Notes: generated by a model not told the origin, from the sequence alone. A stretch of 64,000 nucleotides of DNA from Jiella sonneratiae (GCF_017353515.1 NZ_JAFMPY010000021.1:1-64000); one strand, 5' to 3'; positions 12,532 through 24,813 are shown, counted from the first letter of the stretch. Numbers and translations are program-made.

Positions 12532-13746
12532 ATGAAGGCCGAGCTTTCGACCGTGACGCCGAACGCCGACATCGCCAAGACCGCGGCGACGACCGCCGCC
12601 GGCAACCGCGAGGCGCTGGAGCCCTCCAACCCGGTGGCGGTGTTCGGCCATGACGAACCGCTGGCTCTCGACGCCGGCATCGATCTCTCGCCGCTCCAGA
12701 TCGCCTACAACACCTATGGCACGCTGAACGCGGACCGGTCCAACGCCATCCTGGTCTGCCATGCGCTGACGGGGGATCACTATGCCGCCAGCCGCTCGCC
12801 CGTCACCGGCCGGCCCGGCTGGTGGTCGTCGATCATCGGTCCCGGCAAGCCGATCGACACCGACAAGTACTTCGTCATCTGCTCGAACGTCATCGGCGGC
12901 TGTCTCGGCTCGACCGGCCCGGCCTCGATCAATCCGGAGACCGGCGAGCCCTACGGCCTCGACCTGCCAGTGATCACCATCCGCGACATGGTGCGCGCCC
13001 AGGCGATGCTGGTGAAGCGCCTCGGCATCGATACGCTGTTCGCGGTCATCGGCGGCTCGATGGGCGGCATGCAGGTGCTGCAGTGGACGGTGAGCTATCC
13101 GGACAAGGTGTTTGCGGCGCTTCCGATCGCGACGGGCGCCCGCCACTCGGCCCAGAACATCGCCTTCCACGAGGTCGGCCGCCAGGCGGTGATGGCCGAT
13201 CCCGACTGGCACGGGGGTCGGTATTTCGCCATGGGCAAGCGCCCTGTGAAGGGGCTCGCGGTCGCGCGGATGACCGCCCACGTCACCTATCTCTCGGAGA
13301 TGGCGCTGCACCGCAAGTTCGGCCGCAACCTGCAGGACCGCGAGAGCTTCGGATTCGGCTTCGACGCCGACTTCCAGATCGAGAGCTATCTGCGCCATCA
13401 GGGGATGACCTTCGTCGACCGCTTCGACGCCAACTCCTATCTCTACATGACGCGGGCGATGGACTATTTCGACATCGCGGCCGATTTCGGCGGCAGCCTC
13501 GCCAGGGCGTTCCAGGGCTCGAAGACGAGGTTCTGCCTCGTCTCCTTCTCTTCCGACTGGCTGTTTCCGACGGAGGAGAACCGCGCGGTGGTGCATGCGC
13601 TTAACGCGGCTGCGGCCTCGGTCTCCTTCGTCGAGATCGAGACGGATCGCGGCCACGACGCCTTCCTGCTCGAAGAGCCGAACTTCTTCGCCGCGATCGG
13701 TGGTTTCGTCTCGTCGGCGGCGCGGGCGAGGGGGCTGTCGTCGTGA
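12532..13746 (+). CDS. metX: Homoserine O-acetyltransferase
   Basis: 404 residues; alpha/beta hydrolase fold. It acetylates homoserine from acetyl-CoA as the first committed step of methionine synthesis. The nucleophile elbow GGSMGGMQ places the catalytic Ser at about residue 176, and the C-terminal [10 protein letters not shown] supplies the catalytic His. The start is the ATG preceded by GAGGAAG; an in-frame TTG nine bases earlier is possible. It overlaps metW by four bases, the usual metXW operon. Some members of this family use succinyl-CoA, so the acyl donor is not certain. Confidence 0.94.
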   Translation: MKAELSTVTPNADIAKTAATTAAGNREALEPSNPVAVFGHDEPLALDAGIDLSPLQIAYNTYGTLNADRSNAILVCHALTGDHYAASRSPVTGRPGWWSSIIGPGKPIDTDKYFVICSNVIGGCLGSTGPASINPETGEPYGLDLPVITIRDMVRAQAMLVKRLGIDTLFAVIGGSMGGMQVLQWTVSYPDKVFAALPIATGARHSAQNIAFHEVGRQAVMADPDWHGGRYFAMGKRPVKGLAVARMTAHVTYLSEMALHRKFGRNLQDRESFGFGFDADFQIESYLRHQGMTFVDRFDANSYLYMTRAMDYFDIAADFGGSLARAFQGSKTRFCLVSFSSDWLFPTEENRAVVHALNAAAASVSFVEIETDRGHDAFLLEEPNFFAAIGGFVSSAARARGLSS

Positions 13747-14414
13747 CGCTCTCCGCCGATACGCGCACCGGCGGGCCGACGGCGACCAGCGACACGGTCG
13801 CGGCGATCCCGGCCGGCATCCGCGTCGACCTCGAGGTCATCGCCGATCTCGTCGAGCCGCAATCGCGGGTGCTCGACATCGGCTGCGGCGACGGTGCGCT
13901 GCTCTCCCTCCTTCAGAGTCGGCGCCGGGTCGACGGGCGGGGCATCGAGCTGAGCCAGGCCGGCGTCAACGAATGCGTGGCGCGCGGCCTGTCGGTGATC
14001 CAGGGCGACGCCGACCGCGATCTCGTCCACTATCCGGACGACACCTTCGACTACGTCATCCTGTCCCAGACGATCCAGGCGACGCGCAACCCCAAGGTCG
14101 TGATGTCGGAACTGCTGCGGATCGGCAGGCGCGCCATCGTCTCCTTCCCGAATTTCGGCCACTGGTCGATCCGTTATGCGCTCGGCCTGCGCGGCCGCAT
14201 GCCGGTGACCCGCAACCTGACGCATTCCTGGTACGAGACGCCGAACATCCATTTCTGCACCATCCGCGACTTCGTCGAACTCGCCGGAGAACTCGGTGCG
14301 ACGGTCGAGACGGCGATCGCGCTGAACGCGACGGGCCAGAAGATGGGCATGAAGATGCCGTGGTGGTTCTGGAACCTCTTCGGCGAACAGGCGGTGTTCG
14401 TCCTCAGGCGCTGA
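13743..14414 (+). CDS. metW: Methionine biosynthesis protein MetW
   Basis: 223 residues with a GTG start overlapping the metX stop. It has a class I methyltransferase-like fold with the SAM motif [15 protein letters not shown] near residue 40 and the typical MetW end [10 protein letters not shown]. MetW works with MetX in methionine synthesis; biochemical data on other members suggest it supports MetX activity rather than acting as a classic methyltransferase. Confidence 0.94.
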   Translation: MTLSADTRTGGPTATSDTVAAIPAGIRVDLEVIADLVEPQSRVLDIGCGDGALLSLLQSRRRVDGRGIELSQAGVNECVARGLSVIQGDADRDLVHYPDDTFDYVILSQTIQATRNPKVVMSELLRIGRRAIVSFPNFGHWSIRYALGLRGRMPVTRNLTHSWYETPNIHFCTIRDFVELAGELGATVETAIALNATGQKMGMKMPWWFWNLFGEQAVFVLRR

Positions 14415-14523
14415 CGCGCCGCGCCGTCTCGGCGGCGGCATGGACGACAGGACGATGGCTCCCGGCGCTCCGGCAGACCTGCTGCGATCGAAGGCCGCGC
14501 CGCTGCCGCGACGAGGCGCAACG

Positions 14524-15579
14524 TCAGGCCTGGAAGCTGAAGGTGTAGCGGGTGCCGCCGGCGTCGCTCTGCGAGGCGACGGTGCCTTCGGCCTGGGCGG
14601 TGAGGCCGCGGATCAGGCGCAGGCCCAGGGAGCCAGGCCGGCCTTCGACGCCGATGCCCTTGCCGTTGTCGGCGACGGCGAGGTCGTAGCCGGTCTCGCT
14701 CCGCCGGAAGTTGACGGTGATCTCGCCCTTCTGGGCCGGGGCAAAGGCGTGCTTGACGCTGTTGTTGACCACTTCGTTGACCAGCAGGCCGACGAGGATG
14801 GCCCGGTCGCGGGGCATTTCCGCCGGCTCCGCCTCGCAGCGCAGGTTGACGTCCCGCGTCGAGCCGAGCGAGGCCGCCAGCGCCCGGCAGAGCCCTTCGA
14901 GATAGCCCCGCATGTCCACCGCGCCCGTGCGGTCGGCGTCATGGTAGAGGAACTCGTAGGCGTGGACGAAGCTCTCGACGCGTCCGATCGCGGCGGCGAG
15001 CTCGCCCTTGGCTTCCTCGCTCTGCGTGCTCGAGATCTGCAGGCGCAGGACCGAAGCGATCGAGGCGAAGTTGTTCTTGACCCGGTGCTGCAATTCGAGG
15101 AGCAGCGCGTCGCGATCGGCGAGTGCGTTGCGCATGGCGCGCCGGAACAGCTCGGCCAGCGCCACCACGAAATAGCCCGACGCCATGTTGACGAGGACGC
15201 GCGGGCCGTCGGCCGGCACCGCGAATTGGAAGCTGCCGACGATGGGCAGCACGAAATACCAAGCATAGAGCGAGGAGAGTGTTTCGGCGATCGCCCCGCA
15301 GAGCCAGCGCCCGAACAGCGTCGCGACGAGGACGGCCGGGATCGTCAGAGCGAAGGGGCCGGCGCCCGGCATGAAGAGGTCGGCGACGACGCGCAGCCCG
15401 ACCGACGCGGCGCTGAGAACGACGGCGAGAAGCACCTGAGTCGCGACGACCGGCATGACGCCCGATGCCAGATCCGGGACGTCGAGATGCGCCAGTCGCT
15501 TGAATGCCGATCGCAAATCGCCGCTCCCCGGCCGCTTCCCCCAGCGAGCGATAGGAAATGTCGCAGGCGATTGCCACAA
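14524..15579 (-). CDS. HisKA_2-family sensor histidine kinase
   Basis: About 351 residues from a TTG start, which is uncertain; an internal ATG before the first membrane helix is possible. The N-terminal part has about four hydrophobic segments (residues 40-165). The phosphoacceptor region is ELQHRVKNNFASIASVLRLQ, the HisKA_2/HWE-type H-box, followed by an ATPase domain with NEVVNNSVKHAF (N-box) and ADNGKGIG (G1). The architecture is a membrane sensor feeding a general-stress or light-type phosphorelay. No response regulator is adjacent, so it is an orphan. It converges on metW. Confidence 0.88.
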   Translation of the reverse strand: MWQSPATFPIARWGKRPGSGDLRSAFKRLAHLDVPDLASGVMPVVATQVLLAVVLSAASVGLRVVADLFMPGAGPFALTIPAVLVATLFGRWLCGAIAETLSSLYAWYFVLPIVGSFQFAVPADGPRVLVNMASGYFVVALAELFRRAMRNALADRDALLLELQHRVKNNFASIASVLRLQISSTQSEEAKGELAAAIGRVESFVHAYEFLYHDADRTGAVDMRGYLEGLCRALAASLGSTRDVNLRCEAEPAEMPRDRAILVGLLVNEVVNNSVKHAFAPAQKGEITVNFRRSETGYDLAVADNGKGIGVEGRPGSLGLRLIRGLTAQAEGTVASQSDAGGTRYTFSFQA

Positions 15580-15833
15580 AATTCGCGGCTACGCGTGCGT
15601 CCGGGCGTCTTCGCGCAAGCTTCGCGGGCTCTCTACGCGAGGGGGCGCCGGAACATTTGGGCCTCGACCCAAGCGGATCCCGGAGCGCTGCGCACGAGCC
15701 CGCGGCAGAGCGCTTCCTCGGCGCGAGTGCACGTCGTCGCGGCGCCGACGTGTTCCGCGCGCGAAGAGATCGAGCCGTCCGTCTCGCCCGGCCTTCGGAT
15801 CGGAGCTGTTGCCGCGAAGCCTGCGAAGGGCCG
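15580..15833. other. Non-coding stretch upstream of the leuA leader
   Basis: About 250 bases between the divergent sensor kinase and the leuA promoter. Long frames cross it, but none has a recognisable protein or a good ribosome binding site. I see no tRNA or repeat in it. Confidence 0.4.
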
Positions 15834-15861
15834 TTGCAATCCGGCCGGGATCGGCTACATT
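15834..15861 (+). promoter_or_regulatory. Promoter of the leuA leader transcript
   Basis: TTGCAA and TACATT with a 16-base spacer. The -10 element ends only seven bases before the leader AUG at 15869, so transcription probably starts at or next to that AUG. Confidence 0.5.
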
Positions 15862-15868
15862 CGCGCCC

Positions 15869-15985
15869 ATGATCAAGACGGCAGCCATGATTTCGGCCAT
15901 CGATGCGCGCAATTCCCGCGCCCTGCCGTCGCGTGCCCTGCTTCCGCTCCTTCTCCTGCTTAGCGGCGGCCGTCGGACCCGTTGA
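15869..15985 (+). CDS. leuA leader peptide (attenuator)
   Basis: 38 codons starting MIKTAAMISAIDARNS, with a leucine run at residues 24-31 (LLPLLLLL; 8 Leu in total). It ends 161 bases before leuA. Leucine-rich leaders ahead of leuA are known in alphaproteobacteria: ribosome stalling at Leu codons when leucyl-tRNA is scarce shifts RNA folding to allow read-through. After the stop, CCGGCGGT...ACCGGCCGG around 15993-16015 can form a hairpin, but no clear T-tract follows. With no ribosome binding site and a promoter ending seven bases upstream, it looks leaderless. Confidence 0.75.
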   Translation: MIKTAAMISAIDARNSRALPSRALLPLLLLLSGGRRTR

Positions 15986-16140
15986 TCGAAGGGGCGTCCG
16001 GCGGTCGAACCGGCCGGCGCGCGTCTGCGACAGCCTCGCCCAGCCCCTCGTCTGAACAATCTCCGTGCAATTCTCGACGCGTTCGCGCATGAAGGCGCCG
16101 TCATGGCCCCTCGCGAGGGCGTTCCGAGCGATCGAGGTGA

Positions 16141-18677
<2,537 letters not shown>

Positions 18678-18766
18678 TTTCGCCAGCCGGCGGGGTCAAT
18701 GGTTTCCTTCCGCCGCAAACGCCGTTACGGTTAATCTCCGGTTAACCGGGGCGATTCGAGGCGGGA

Positions 18767-19420
18767 ATGAGCGAGACGAGGGACAACATTGCGCAGCTGA
18801 TGGGGACGAAGCGTCTCGCCGACGCCGTCCGCCAGGCGAAGATCGCCGCGGCGCAGCGTTCGGACGTCGTCGTCGACATCCGCGAGGCGGATCGCGCGCG
18901 CCTGGAGATCCTCGCCGAAGAGCTCCAGCCGATCATCAACGAAATCGAACCGGGCGACGACTTTTTCGACTTCACCGTTTCGGGCGGCAGCCATCCGCGG
19001 CTGTGGGTCGACGGTACCGCCCACGTGATGATGGCGCGCGACCGCCGGACCTACCGGTTCGTCCGCGAGACGCGGATCGGCCGGCTCGTGCTCGTCGAAT
19101 CCACCGAGCCGCGGGTGATCGCGGACCGCGTGACCGACTATGTCGCCGCCCGCATCGTCGAGCGGGAAAAGGCCTATGCCGCCGACGATCTGATCGGCAT
19201 CTCCGAGCTTCATCAGCACGGCCGCAGCCTGCGGCACGACGCGGACGATGCCGAGCCGCTGCGGTTCGGCGAGCCGAAGAAGCCGGCGGAAGAAAAGCCG
19301 CAACGCTCGAAGGCCAGCGAGTTCGCCATCGCGCTGGTCTGGCTGATGATCGGCGCGGTGCTCGGCGCCGCGATCCTTCTCGCCATCGCGTCCTATCGCG
19401 GCGTGACGATACCGGGCTGA
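18767..19420 (+). CDS. Tail-anchored protein of unknown function
   Basis: 217 residues. No family that I recognise with a known function. The soluble N-terminal part (residues 1-160) is charged and mixed alpha/beta, with a patch PRLWVDGTAHVMMARDRRTYRF. A Lys/Glu/Pro-rich linker follows (about 164-183), then one hydrophobic helix close to the end (about 186-208), so it is predicted to be anchored in the inner membrane by its C-terminus. It is alone, transcribed towards bchP. Upstream bases include GTTAATCTCCGGTTAACC. Confidence 0.7.
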   Translation: MSETRDNIAQLMGTKRLADAVRQAKIAAAQRSDVVVDIREADRARLEILAEELQPIINEIEPGDDFFDFTVSGGSHPRLWVDGTAHVMMARDRRTYRFVRETRIGRLVLVESTEPRVIADRVTDYVAARIVEREKAYAADDLIGISELHQHGRSLRHDADDAEPLRFGEPKKPAEEKPQRSKASEFAIALVWLMIGAVLGAAILLAIASYRGVTIPG

Positions 19421-19641
19421 CCCGTCCTCACCGATCGGATCTGGCCCGGCAGCAATGGCGGCCTGTGCCGGCGCGGTCGTCTGCCGCGAACTCGGGCTCG
19501 CCCGATGCATCCTGCAGCCCGCCGGGCGAAGCCGCCGACAAACCCCGCCTCGATGCTTCGTCCCCGACGAGATCCGTTCCGGTTTTTGGACCGGGCCTCA
19601 GGTCGTTGCCGTCGCCGGATCGACCTGATGGCGGTGGCGGG

Positions 19642-20856
19642 TCAGGGCGAGACGAGCCGGAAGAGGTGGGCGAGATCCTTGAAGAAGATCTTCAGATGCG
19701 CCGCCGGATCGCGCCGCGTCAGCTTCTTGTTCATGTAGGATTCCCAGGTCAGGCGCTGGACGTCCTTGTCGCGGCAGATCGCGACGAAGCGCTCGCGCTG
19801 GGCGTCGGAGCGATACCAGAACCGCTGCATGATGCCGAGGATCCAGAACACCCGGCCGTGCTCGCGCATGAAGGCGCGGCGGGCGCCGGCAAGCGCCTTC
19901 GCATTGCCGGTGGCGAGAAAGTTCACCGCCGCCTCGGCGACCATCTCGGCCGAGACCATGGCGTAGTAGATGCCTTCGCCCGAAGCCGGGGCGACGACAC
20001 CGGCGGCGTCGCCGGCGAGGATGACGTCGCGGCCGTTGTCCCAGCGCTTCAGCGGCTTCATCGGGATCGGCGCGCCTTCCCGCCGGATCGTCTCGGCCCC
20101 GGCGAGGCCGGCGGCGGCCCGCAGCCGCTCGACCGCCGGCCTCAGGCCGTATCCCTTGAGGGCACTTCCCGTGCCGATCGAGGCCGTCGCACCGTGCGGA
20201 AACACCCAGCCGTAGAAGTCCGGCGAAATGTGGCCCTGGTAATAGACGTCGCATCGCACCGGGTCGTAGTCGGCGCCGGCGGCCTGTGGCCCGGCGCGGA
20301 CGATCTCGTGATAGGCGAAGACGCAGGGCACCTTGTCGGCGCCGGGAACGGCCTGCCGGCCGACGGCCGAGCGCGCGCCGTCGGCGCCGACGACGAGGCG
20401 GGTGGCGATCAGGTGTTCGCCGGTCGTGCCGCCATCTTCGCTCCGGGCGGCCGGCAGGAAGCGGACCAGCGTGCGGCCGCCGTCGCGCTCGATCGCCTGG
20501 AAGCGGCCCGTGAAGCGGGTGGCGCCCGCCGCCGCGGCGCGCTCGCGCAGCCATTCGTCGAAATGCTCGCGGTCGACCATCCCGACATAGCCGTTGTCGA
20601 TCGGCATCGGCACGCGGCGTTCCGACGGCGCGACCATCTGGGCGCTGGAGATCCGGGCGACGAGGAGCTCCGGCGCGATGTCGAAGTCGCGCACGAGGCG
20701 CGGCGGAATGGCGCCGCCGCAGGGCTTGATCCGCCCGGCCCGGTCGAGGAGGGCGACGGAATGGCCGGCCTTCGCCAGCGCCTCGGCCGCGGTGGCACCG
20801 GCGGGCCCGCCGCCCACCACGACGACGTCGAAGAAGGGAGTGTCGCTTGGCTTCAT
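19642..20856 (-). CDS. bchP: Geranylgeranyl diphosphate reductase (bacteriochlorophyll phytyl tail reduction)
   Basis: 404 residues. It reduces the geranylgeranyl tail of bacteriochlorophyll (or free GGPP) to phytyl, using NADPH. The N-terminal FAD motif is VVVGGGPAGATAAEALAKAG, and CGGAIPPRLVRDFDI and VVGADGARSAVGRQ are family landmarks. The start is the ATG overlapping the stop of the upstream PucC-like gene; the longer frame has a non-homologous Arg-rich extension. It is the last gene of bchG-pucC-like-bchP. Confidence 0.95.
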   Translation of the reverse strand: MKPSDTPFFDVVVVGGGPAGATAAEALAKAGHSVALLDRAGRIKPCGGAIPPRLVRDFDIAPELLVARISSAQMVAPSERRVPMPIDNGYVGMVDREHFDEWLRERAAAAGATRFTGRFQAIERDGGRTLVRFLPAARSEDGGTTGEHLIATRLVVGADGARSAVGRQAVPGADKVPCVFAYHEIVRAGPQAAGADYDPVRCDVYYQGHISPDFYGWVFPHGATASIGTGSALKGYGLRPAVERLRAAAGLAGAETIRREGAPIPMKPLKRWDNGRDVILAGDAAGVVAPASGEGIYYAMVSAEMVAEAAVNFLATGNAKALAGARRAFMREHGRVFWILGIMQRFWYRSDAQRERFVAICRDKDVQRLTWESYMNKKLTRRDPAAHLKIFFKDLAHLFRLVSP

Positions 20857-22196
20857 GCGGGCACCGCTTCGCTGGAGGAATGCTCCGTCCGCACACCGTC
20901 CGCCTCCGACGCCGGCGGCCGGCGGGCGGCGACGACGCGGCTCGCGAGCCTTGCGGAGACGAGGAAGAACAGCGCTTCGACGCCGAAGACGAAGGCGTAG
21001 GCCGCCCCGCCCGGGCCGAGGAGATGGCCGGTCAGATCCACCGCGACCGTGCCGAGAAAGGCGCCGAGGCCGAAGGCGATCGCCTGGGACGCGCCCCATA
21101 TGCCCATGCGCACGCCTTCGCGGTCCCTGGCGCCGTCGCGCGCGAGGCCCATCATCCGCGCGATCGCCGCGATGGAGAAGACGCCGTTGCCGAGGCCGAG
21201 CGCGAAGACCAGCGGGGTGATCGGCACGAAGCCGGGCGCGATGCCTTCCGCCGAGAGCATCGCCAGCGCGATCGCCGAGGCGATGCAGCCGGCGACGCAG
21301 AGCACCGTGACGGCGCCCGGCAGGCGGCGGAGAAGGACGGGCGTCAGCACCGCGACGAGCACCATGCCGACCACCGTGCCGCCGTGCTGGGCGCTCGAAA
21401 GCGCGGTCGTCTGGCCGGGCGTCATGGCGAAGACGATGCCGGCGAAAGGCTCCAGGATGAGGTCCTGCGCGCTGTAGGCGAGCATCGAGACGAAGATGAA
21501 GACGGTGAATCGGCGGGTCTGCGCCTCGCGCCAGACCTCGGCGAACGCCGCCCGGAAGGCCGGCTTCGCAGCGGGGGGAGCGCCGGACTGCGATGCGGCG
21601 CTGCCGGTCTCGACGCCGACGATGGCGAGGACGCTGACGAGGAAGGCGACGACACAGACGACGACGGTGACGAGGACCAGCCGGCCGGGCGAATAGGGAT
21701 CGAGGAAGTGCCCGGCAAGGCCGGTGGTCACGGCGAAACCGGCGATCATCATCATCCAGATCAGCGTCGCCGCCGGGCCGCGCCGGCTCTCGGCGACCTC
21801 GGTGGCGACGAGGGTGAGGAGATTGGTGCCGGCCGCGCCGACGCCCGCGCCTATCGCGACGAAGGCGAGGATCGCCGCGGCGATGCCGGCGGCCGGATGA
21901 ACGCCCATGAGCGCCGTCGCGCCGGATGCGCCGACCGCCCCGAGCCCGAGCACCGCCATGCCGGCGACGATCGAGGGCGTGCGGCGCCGGCCGCCGTCGG
22001 AGCCGTGGCCGAAGACCGGACGCATCAGCTGCAGGACGTAGTGGATGCCGACGAGGGCGCCGGGGACGATCGCCGGGAAGGCGAGTTCCACCACCATGAC
22101 GCGGTTCATCGTCGAGGTCGTGAGCACCAGCATCGCGCCGAGCGCGGTCTGGACGAAGGCGAGGCGGACGATCTGCAGCCAGCCGAGACCCGCCAT
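20853..22196 (-). CDS. PucC-family BCH protein between bchG and bchP
   Basis: 447 residues, about twelve membrane segments, major-facilitator fold. It belongs to the PucC/LhaA branch, as shown by STMNRVMVVELAFPAIVPGA at the N-terminus, DLILEPFAGIVFAMTPGQTT and GIWGASQAIAFGLGAFLG. The matching position in Rhodobacter is orf428 between bchG and bchP. Family members help light-harvesting complexes assemble or deliver (bacterio)chlorophyll; the exact job of this one is unproven. It has 4-base coupling to bchP. Confidence 0.9.
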   Translation of the reverse strand: MAGLGWLQIVRLAFVQTALGAMLVLTTSTMNRVMVVELAFPAIVPGALVGIHYVLQLMRPVFGHGSDGGRRRTPSIVAGMAVLGLGAVGASGATALMGVHPAAGIAAAILAFVAIGAGVGAAGTNLLTLVATEVAESRRGPAATLIWMMMIAGFAVTTGLAGHFLDPYSPGRLVLVTVVVCVVAFLVSVLAIVGVETGSAASQSGAPPAAKPAFRAAFAEVWREAQTRRFTVFIFVSMLAYSAQDLILEPFAGIVFAMTPGQTTALSSAQHGGTVVGMVLVAVLTPVLLRRLPGAVTVLCVAGCIASAIALAMLSAEGIAPGFVPITPLVFALGLGNGVFSIAAIARMMGLARDGARDREGVRMGIWGASQAIAFGLGAFLGTVAVDLTGHLLGPGGAAYAFVFGVEALFFLVSARLASRVVAARRPPASEADGVRTEHSSSEAVPA

Positions 22197-22200
22197 CGCC

Positions 22201-23118
22201 TCAACCCCCGAGGATGCCGCCGAAGGCGAAGGCGGCGACCATCATCCCGAGGACGTAGAGGCTGGTGCCCGTGGCGTTGTACCAGGGGGCGCGGCCGCGC
22301 GGATCGGCGACGAAGCGGCGCATCAGCCCGAGCTGCAGCACGACGAGCAGCGCGACGACGAGGCCGTGCCAGGGGGCGCCCCAGGCGACCAGCAGCAGGG
22401 TGACGAGAAGCTGCGGCACAGTCATCACCGCACAGGCGATGAGCGCTGCCGCCTCGACGCCGTACTGGACCGGCAGGGTGCGTACGCCGAGTGCCACGTC
22501 GCCCTCGATCGCCTTGAAATCGTTGAGCGTCATGATGCCGTGGGCACCGATGCTGTAGAGATAGGCGACGAAGATGATGCGTGCGTCCGGCAGACCGCCG
22601 GCGACGACGGCGGCGCCGGTGAACCAGGCCAGCCCCTCATAGGCGAAGGCGACCGCGGCGTTGCCCCACCAGCCGTTGCGCTTCAGCCGCAGCGGCGGTG
22701 CGCTGTAGGCGAAGGAGAGGAGGCAGCCGAGCGCCGAGGCGATGCCGACCCACGGGCCGAGGGCGAAGGCGACGGCCAGCGACAGCCCCGTCCAGAAGAG
22801 CGCGAGATGAAACGCCGAGCGGCCGGGCATGCGCCCGGAGGGAATCGGCCGGTTCGGCTCGTTGATGGCGTCGACGTCGCGGTCGTACCAGTCGTTCACC
22901 ACCTGGCTCGCGCCGCAAAGCAGCGGTCCGGCGAGAACGACTCCGGCGAGCACGATCCACAGCGTGTCGTCGCCCGGGCGCGCCATGGCGCGCGCCGAGA
23001 TGGCGCCGCAGCCGAAAGCCCACATGGGTGCGAACCAGGTGATCGGCTTCAGGAGTTCGATTCCCGCCGAGAGGCTGGGCCGAAGCGGGGTCGAGGGATC
23101 TGCGATCGAGCGGCTCAT
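22201..23118 (-). CDS. bchG: Bacteriochlorophyll synthase
   Basis: 305 residues, UbiA prenyltransferase fold with about eight or nine membrane segments. It esterifies bacteriochlorophyllide a with geranylgeranyl or phytyl diphosphate. The Mg-binding NDWYDRDVDAINEPNRPIPS motif is intact, as is the second Asp-rich region (TLNDFKAIEGDVALGVRTLP). A PpsR-type palindrome lies 30 bases upstream. Confidence 0.96.
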   Translation of the reverse strand: MSRSIADPSTPLRPSLSAGIELLKPITWFAPMWAFGCGAISARAMARPGDDTLWIVLAGVVLAGPLLCGASQVVNDWYDRDVDAINEPNRPIPSGRMPGRSAFHLALFWTGLSLAVAFALGPWVGIASALGCLLSFAYSAPPLRLKRNGWWGNAAVAFAYEGLAWFTGAAVVAGGLPDARIIFVAYLYSIGAHGIMTLNDFKAIEGDVALGVRTLPVQYGVEAAALIACAVMTVPQLLVTLLLVAWGAPWHGLVVALLVVLQLGLMRRFVADPRGRAPWYNATGTSLYVLGMMVAAFAFGGILGG

Positions 23119-23147
23119 GGGCGAAGGCTAGGCGTGGCAGGATCGAG

Positions 23148-23165
23148 TGTCAATCAGATTTGACA
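23148..23165 (-). promoter_or_regulatory. PpsR/CrtJ binding site upstream of bchG
   Basis: TGTCAATCAGATTTGACA: a perfect TGT-N12-ACA palindrome, the consensus of the repressor PpsR/CrtJ, 30 bases before the bchG start. It fits control of the bchG operon by the PpsR encoded just upstream. Confidence 0.75.
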
Positions 23166-23322
23166 GTTGCCGTCGGAACGGCTGGACGCGGCCGTGGCGC
23201 GCACCGGCTGGGCCGTGGACGACGCGCCGGCGGCGGTCCCTGGCCACGACAATTCTCCGATCCGCGACGTGTCGCCGGGTCGTTCTGACCTCGGCGGACG
23301 GATAACCTCGGCGCCGACCGGA

Positions 23323-24750
23323 TCAATGGGTGTCTTCGGGGTCCGGATAGGTGTTGGTGATACCGTGGCGCTTCAGCTTCGAATAGAGGCTCTGGCGGCT
23401 GAGGCCGAGCATTTCGGCGGCCGAGGCGCGGTTGTTGCGGGTGAGGTCGAGCGCCGCCTCGATGCAGAGCTGTTCGATGATGTCGGCGGTTTCGCGGATG
23501 ATCTCGCGCAAGGGCACCCGCCCGACGAGGCCGGTCATGTCGTTCGCCGAGCGGAACGGCTCGGAAGCCGCCGGGCGCACGACCGCGCGCGCCGCTTCCC
23601 GGATCGCGAAGCCGAAGAAGCGCTCGTCGCCCCGCATGACGGTCGAGCCGCTGACTTCGACGTCGATGACGCCGCCATATCGGGTATTGATGTGGGTGGA
23701 AAAGTTGCGTACGAAACCATCTGTCTCGATCGCCTTGATCAGGATCGCGAGTTCGACGCCGCGGCGGCCGAGGATCTCCTCCAGCGACCGGCCGACCACC
23801 TGGTCGCGGCTGGCGATCTCAGTCAGGTCGAGGAAGCTTTCGTTGACGTCGACGATGGTCCGGTCGGCACCGATGACGGCAATCCCGTCCGGCAGCGTCT
23901 GTCCGAGGCGGGCGACGAGGTCGAGACCGATCGGGTCCTTCGGCTCGCCTTCCTCGCCGGCGAGGCGCAGGATGATCCGGCCGGCTCCGTGCTGGCGATA
24001 GAACCGCGCCGCGACCGGCGTCTTCCTGTCGCCGCCCGCGAGCGCGAGGCTCGCCGTCTCGGTCTCGCCGGAGCGGCGCGCAGCGGCGACCAGCGTGTCG
24101 GCCTCGGCCTGGCTCTGGGGAGCGAAGAGGGCGGAGTAGGGGGCCCCGACGAGCCGGCGCCCCTCCCGCTCGAGGCGGTGGCGCGCCGACAGATTCGCCT
24201 CGACGACGCGCCCGGCAGACGAATCGACGAGGAGGATCGGTTCTGCGGCCGATTCGAACAGCACCCGGTACTGGGTTTCGGTGCTGCGGAGCCGCGCATA
24301 ATCCGTCTCGAGCGCGAGCTGCGTCTCGACCAGATTCTGCTGCAGCGTGGCCATGATCCTCATATCGCGACCGAGGGCGAGGCGCATGCCGTTCCGGGTC
24401 AGCGACAGGACGGTGTAGCTGACCGGCAGATCCGGACCGTTAGGCATGGGATGGTTGATCTCGCGGCGCGCGGGCGATTCCTCACCCGGCTGCTCGGAGA
24501 GCATCCGCTCGACCTTGCCGCGGCTTTCCACCGTGACGACGTCGACGAAGGCTCTGCCGATCCAGCTCTTCTCCGCCTCGCCGAAAAGATCCGGTTCGCG
24601 AATCGCGACGTCCGCGATGGTGCCGTCGCGATCGATCAGCAAAGCGACGTCCGTCGCGGCGGTCACCATCGTCGCGACGAAGGCCGCTTCGAGATTCGCG
24701 AAGGAACGGCTCGGGTCGGAAAATTGCCGGCCAGTGCTCGGATGTTCCAT
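23323..24750 (-). CDS. ppsR: Photosynthesis regulator PpsR/CrtJ
   Basis: 475 residues. N-terminal region and two or three PAS-type domains (about 25-130, 160-270, 285-400) are followed by a Fis-type helix-turn-helix at the C-terminus (NNRASAAEMLGLSRQSLYSK). PpsR represses bch, crt and light-harvesting genes under oxygen. I find only one cysteine in the whole protein (in IIEQLCIEAALDL, just before the helix-turn-helix). The paired Cys needed for an intramolecular disulfide, as in Rhodobacter, is missing. The gene lies between bchG and aerR on the same strand. Confidence 0.94.
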   Translation of the reverse strand: MEHPSTGRQFSDPSRSFANLEAAFVATMVTAATDVALLIDRDGTIADVAIREPDLFGEAEKSWIGRAFVDVVTVESRGKVERMLSEQPGEESPARREINHPMPNGPDLPVSYTVLSLTRNGMRLALGRDMRIMATLQQNLVETQLALETDYARLRSTETQYRVLFESAAEPILLVDSSAGRVVEANLSARHRLEREGRRLVGAPYSALFAPQSQAEADTLVAAARRSGETETASLALAGGDRKTPVAARFYRQHGAGRIILRLAGEEGEPKDPIGLDLVARLGQTLPDGIAVIGADRTIVDVNESFLDLTEIASRDQVVGRSLEEILGRRGVELAILIKAIETDGFVRNFSTHINTRYGGVIDVEVSGSTVMRGDERFFGFAIREAARAVVRPAASEPFRSANDMTGLVGRVPLREIIRETADIIEQLCIEAALDLTRNNRASAAEMLGLSRQSLYSKLKRHGITNTYPDPEDTH

Positions 24751-24813
24751 CCTCAGTGCACCTATCTCTCGTCCGTCCCCCCTGCACCGACCATCGCTGC
24801 GGCGGCCGAGGCG

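Noticed and set aside
11752-13656. Minus-strand open frame of 634 codons opposite adk and metX
   Set aside because: It lies entirely opposite two clear genes, is rich in Arg, Asp and Val as expected from high-GC antisense reading, and shows no recognisable motif.
20847-22403. Plus-strand frame of 518 codons opposite the PucC-like gene and bchG
   Set aside because: Runs of charged residues from antisense reading of membrane helices; not a real protein.
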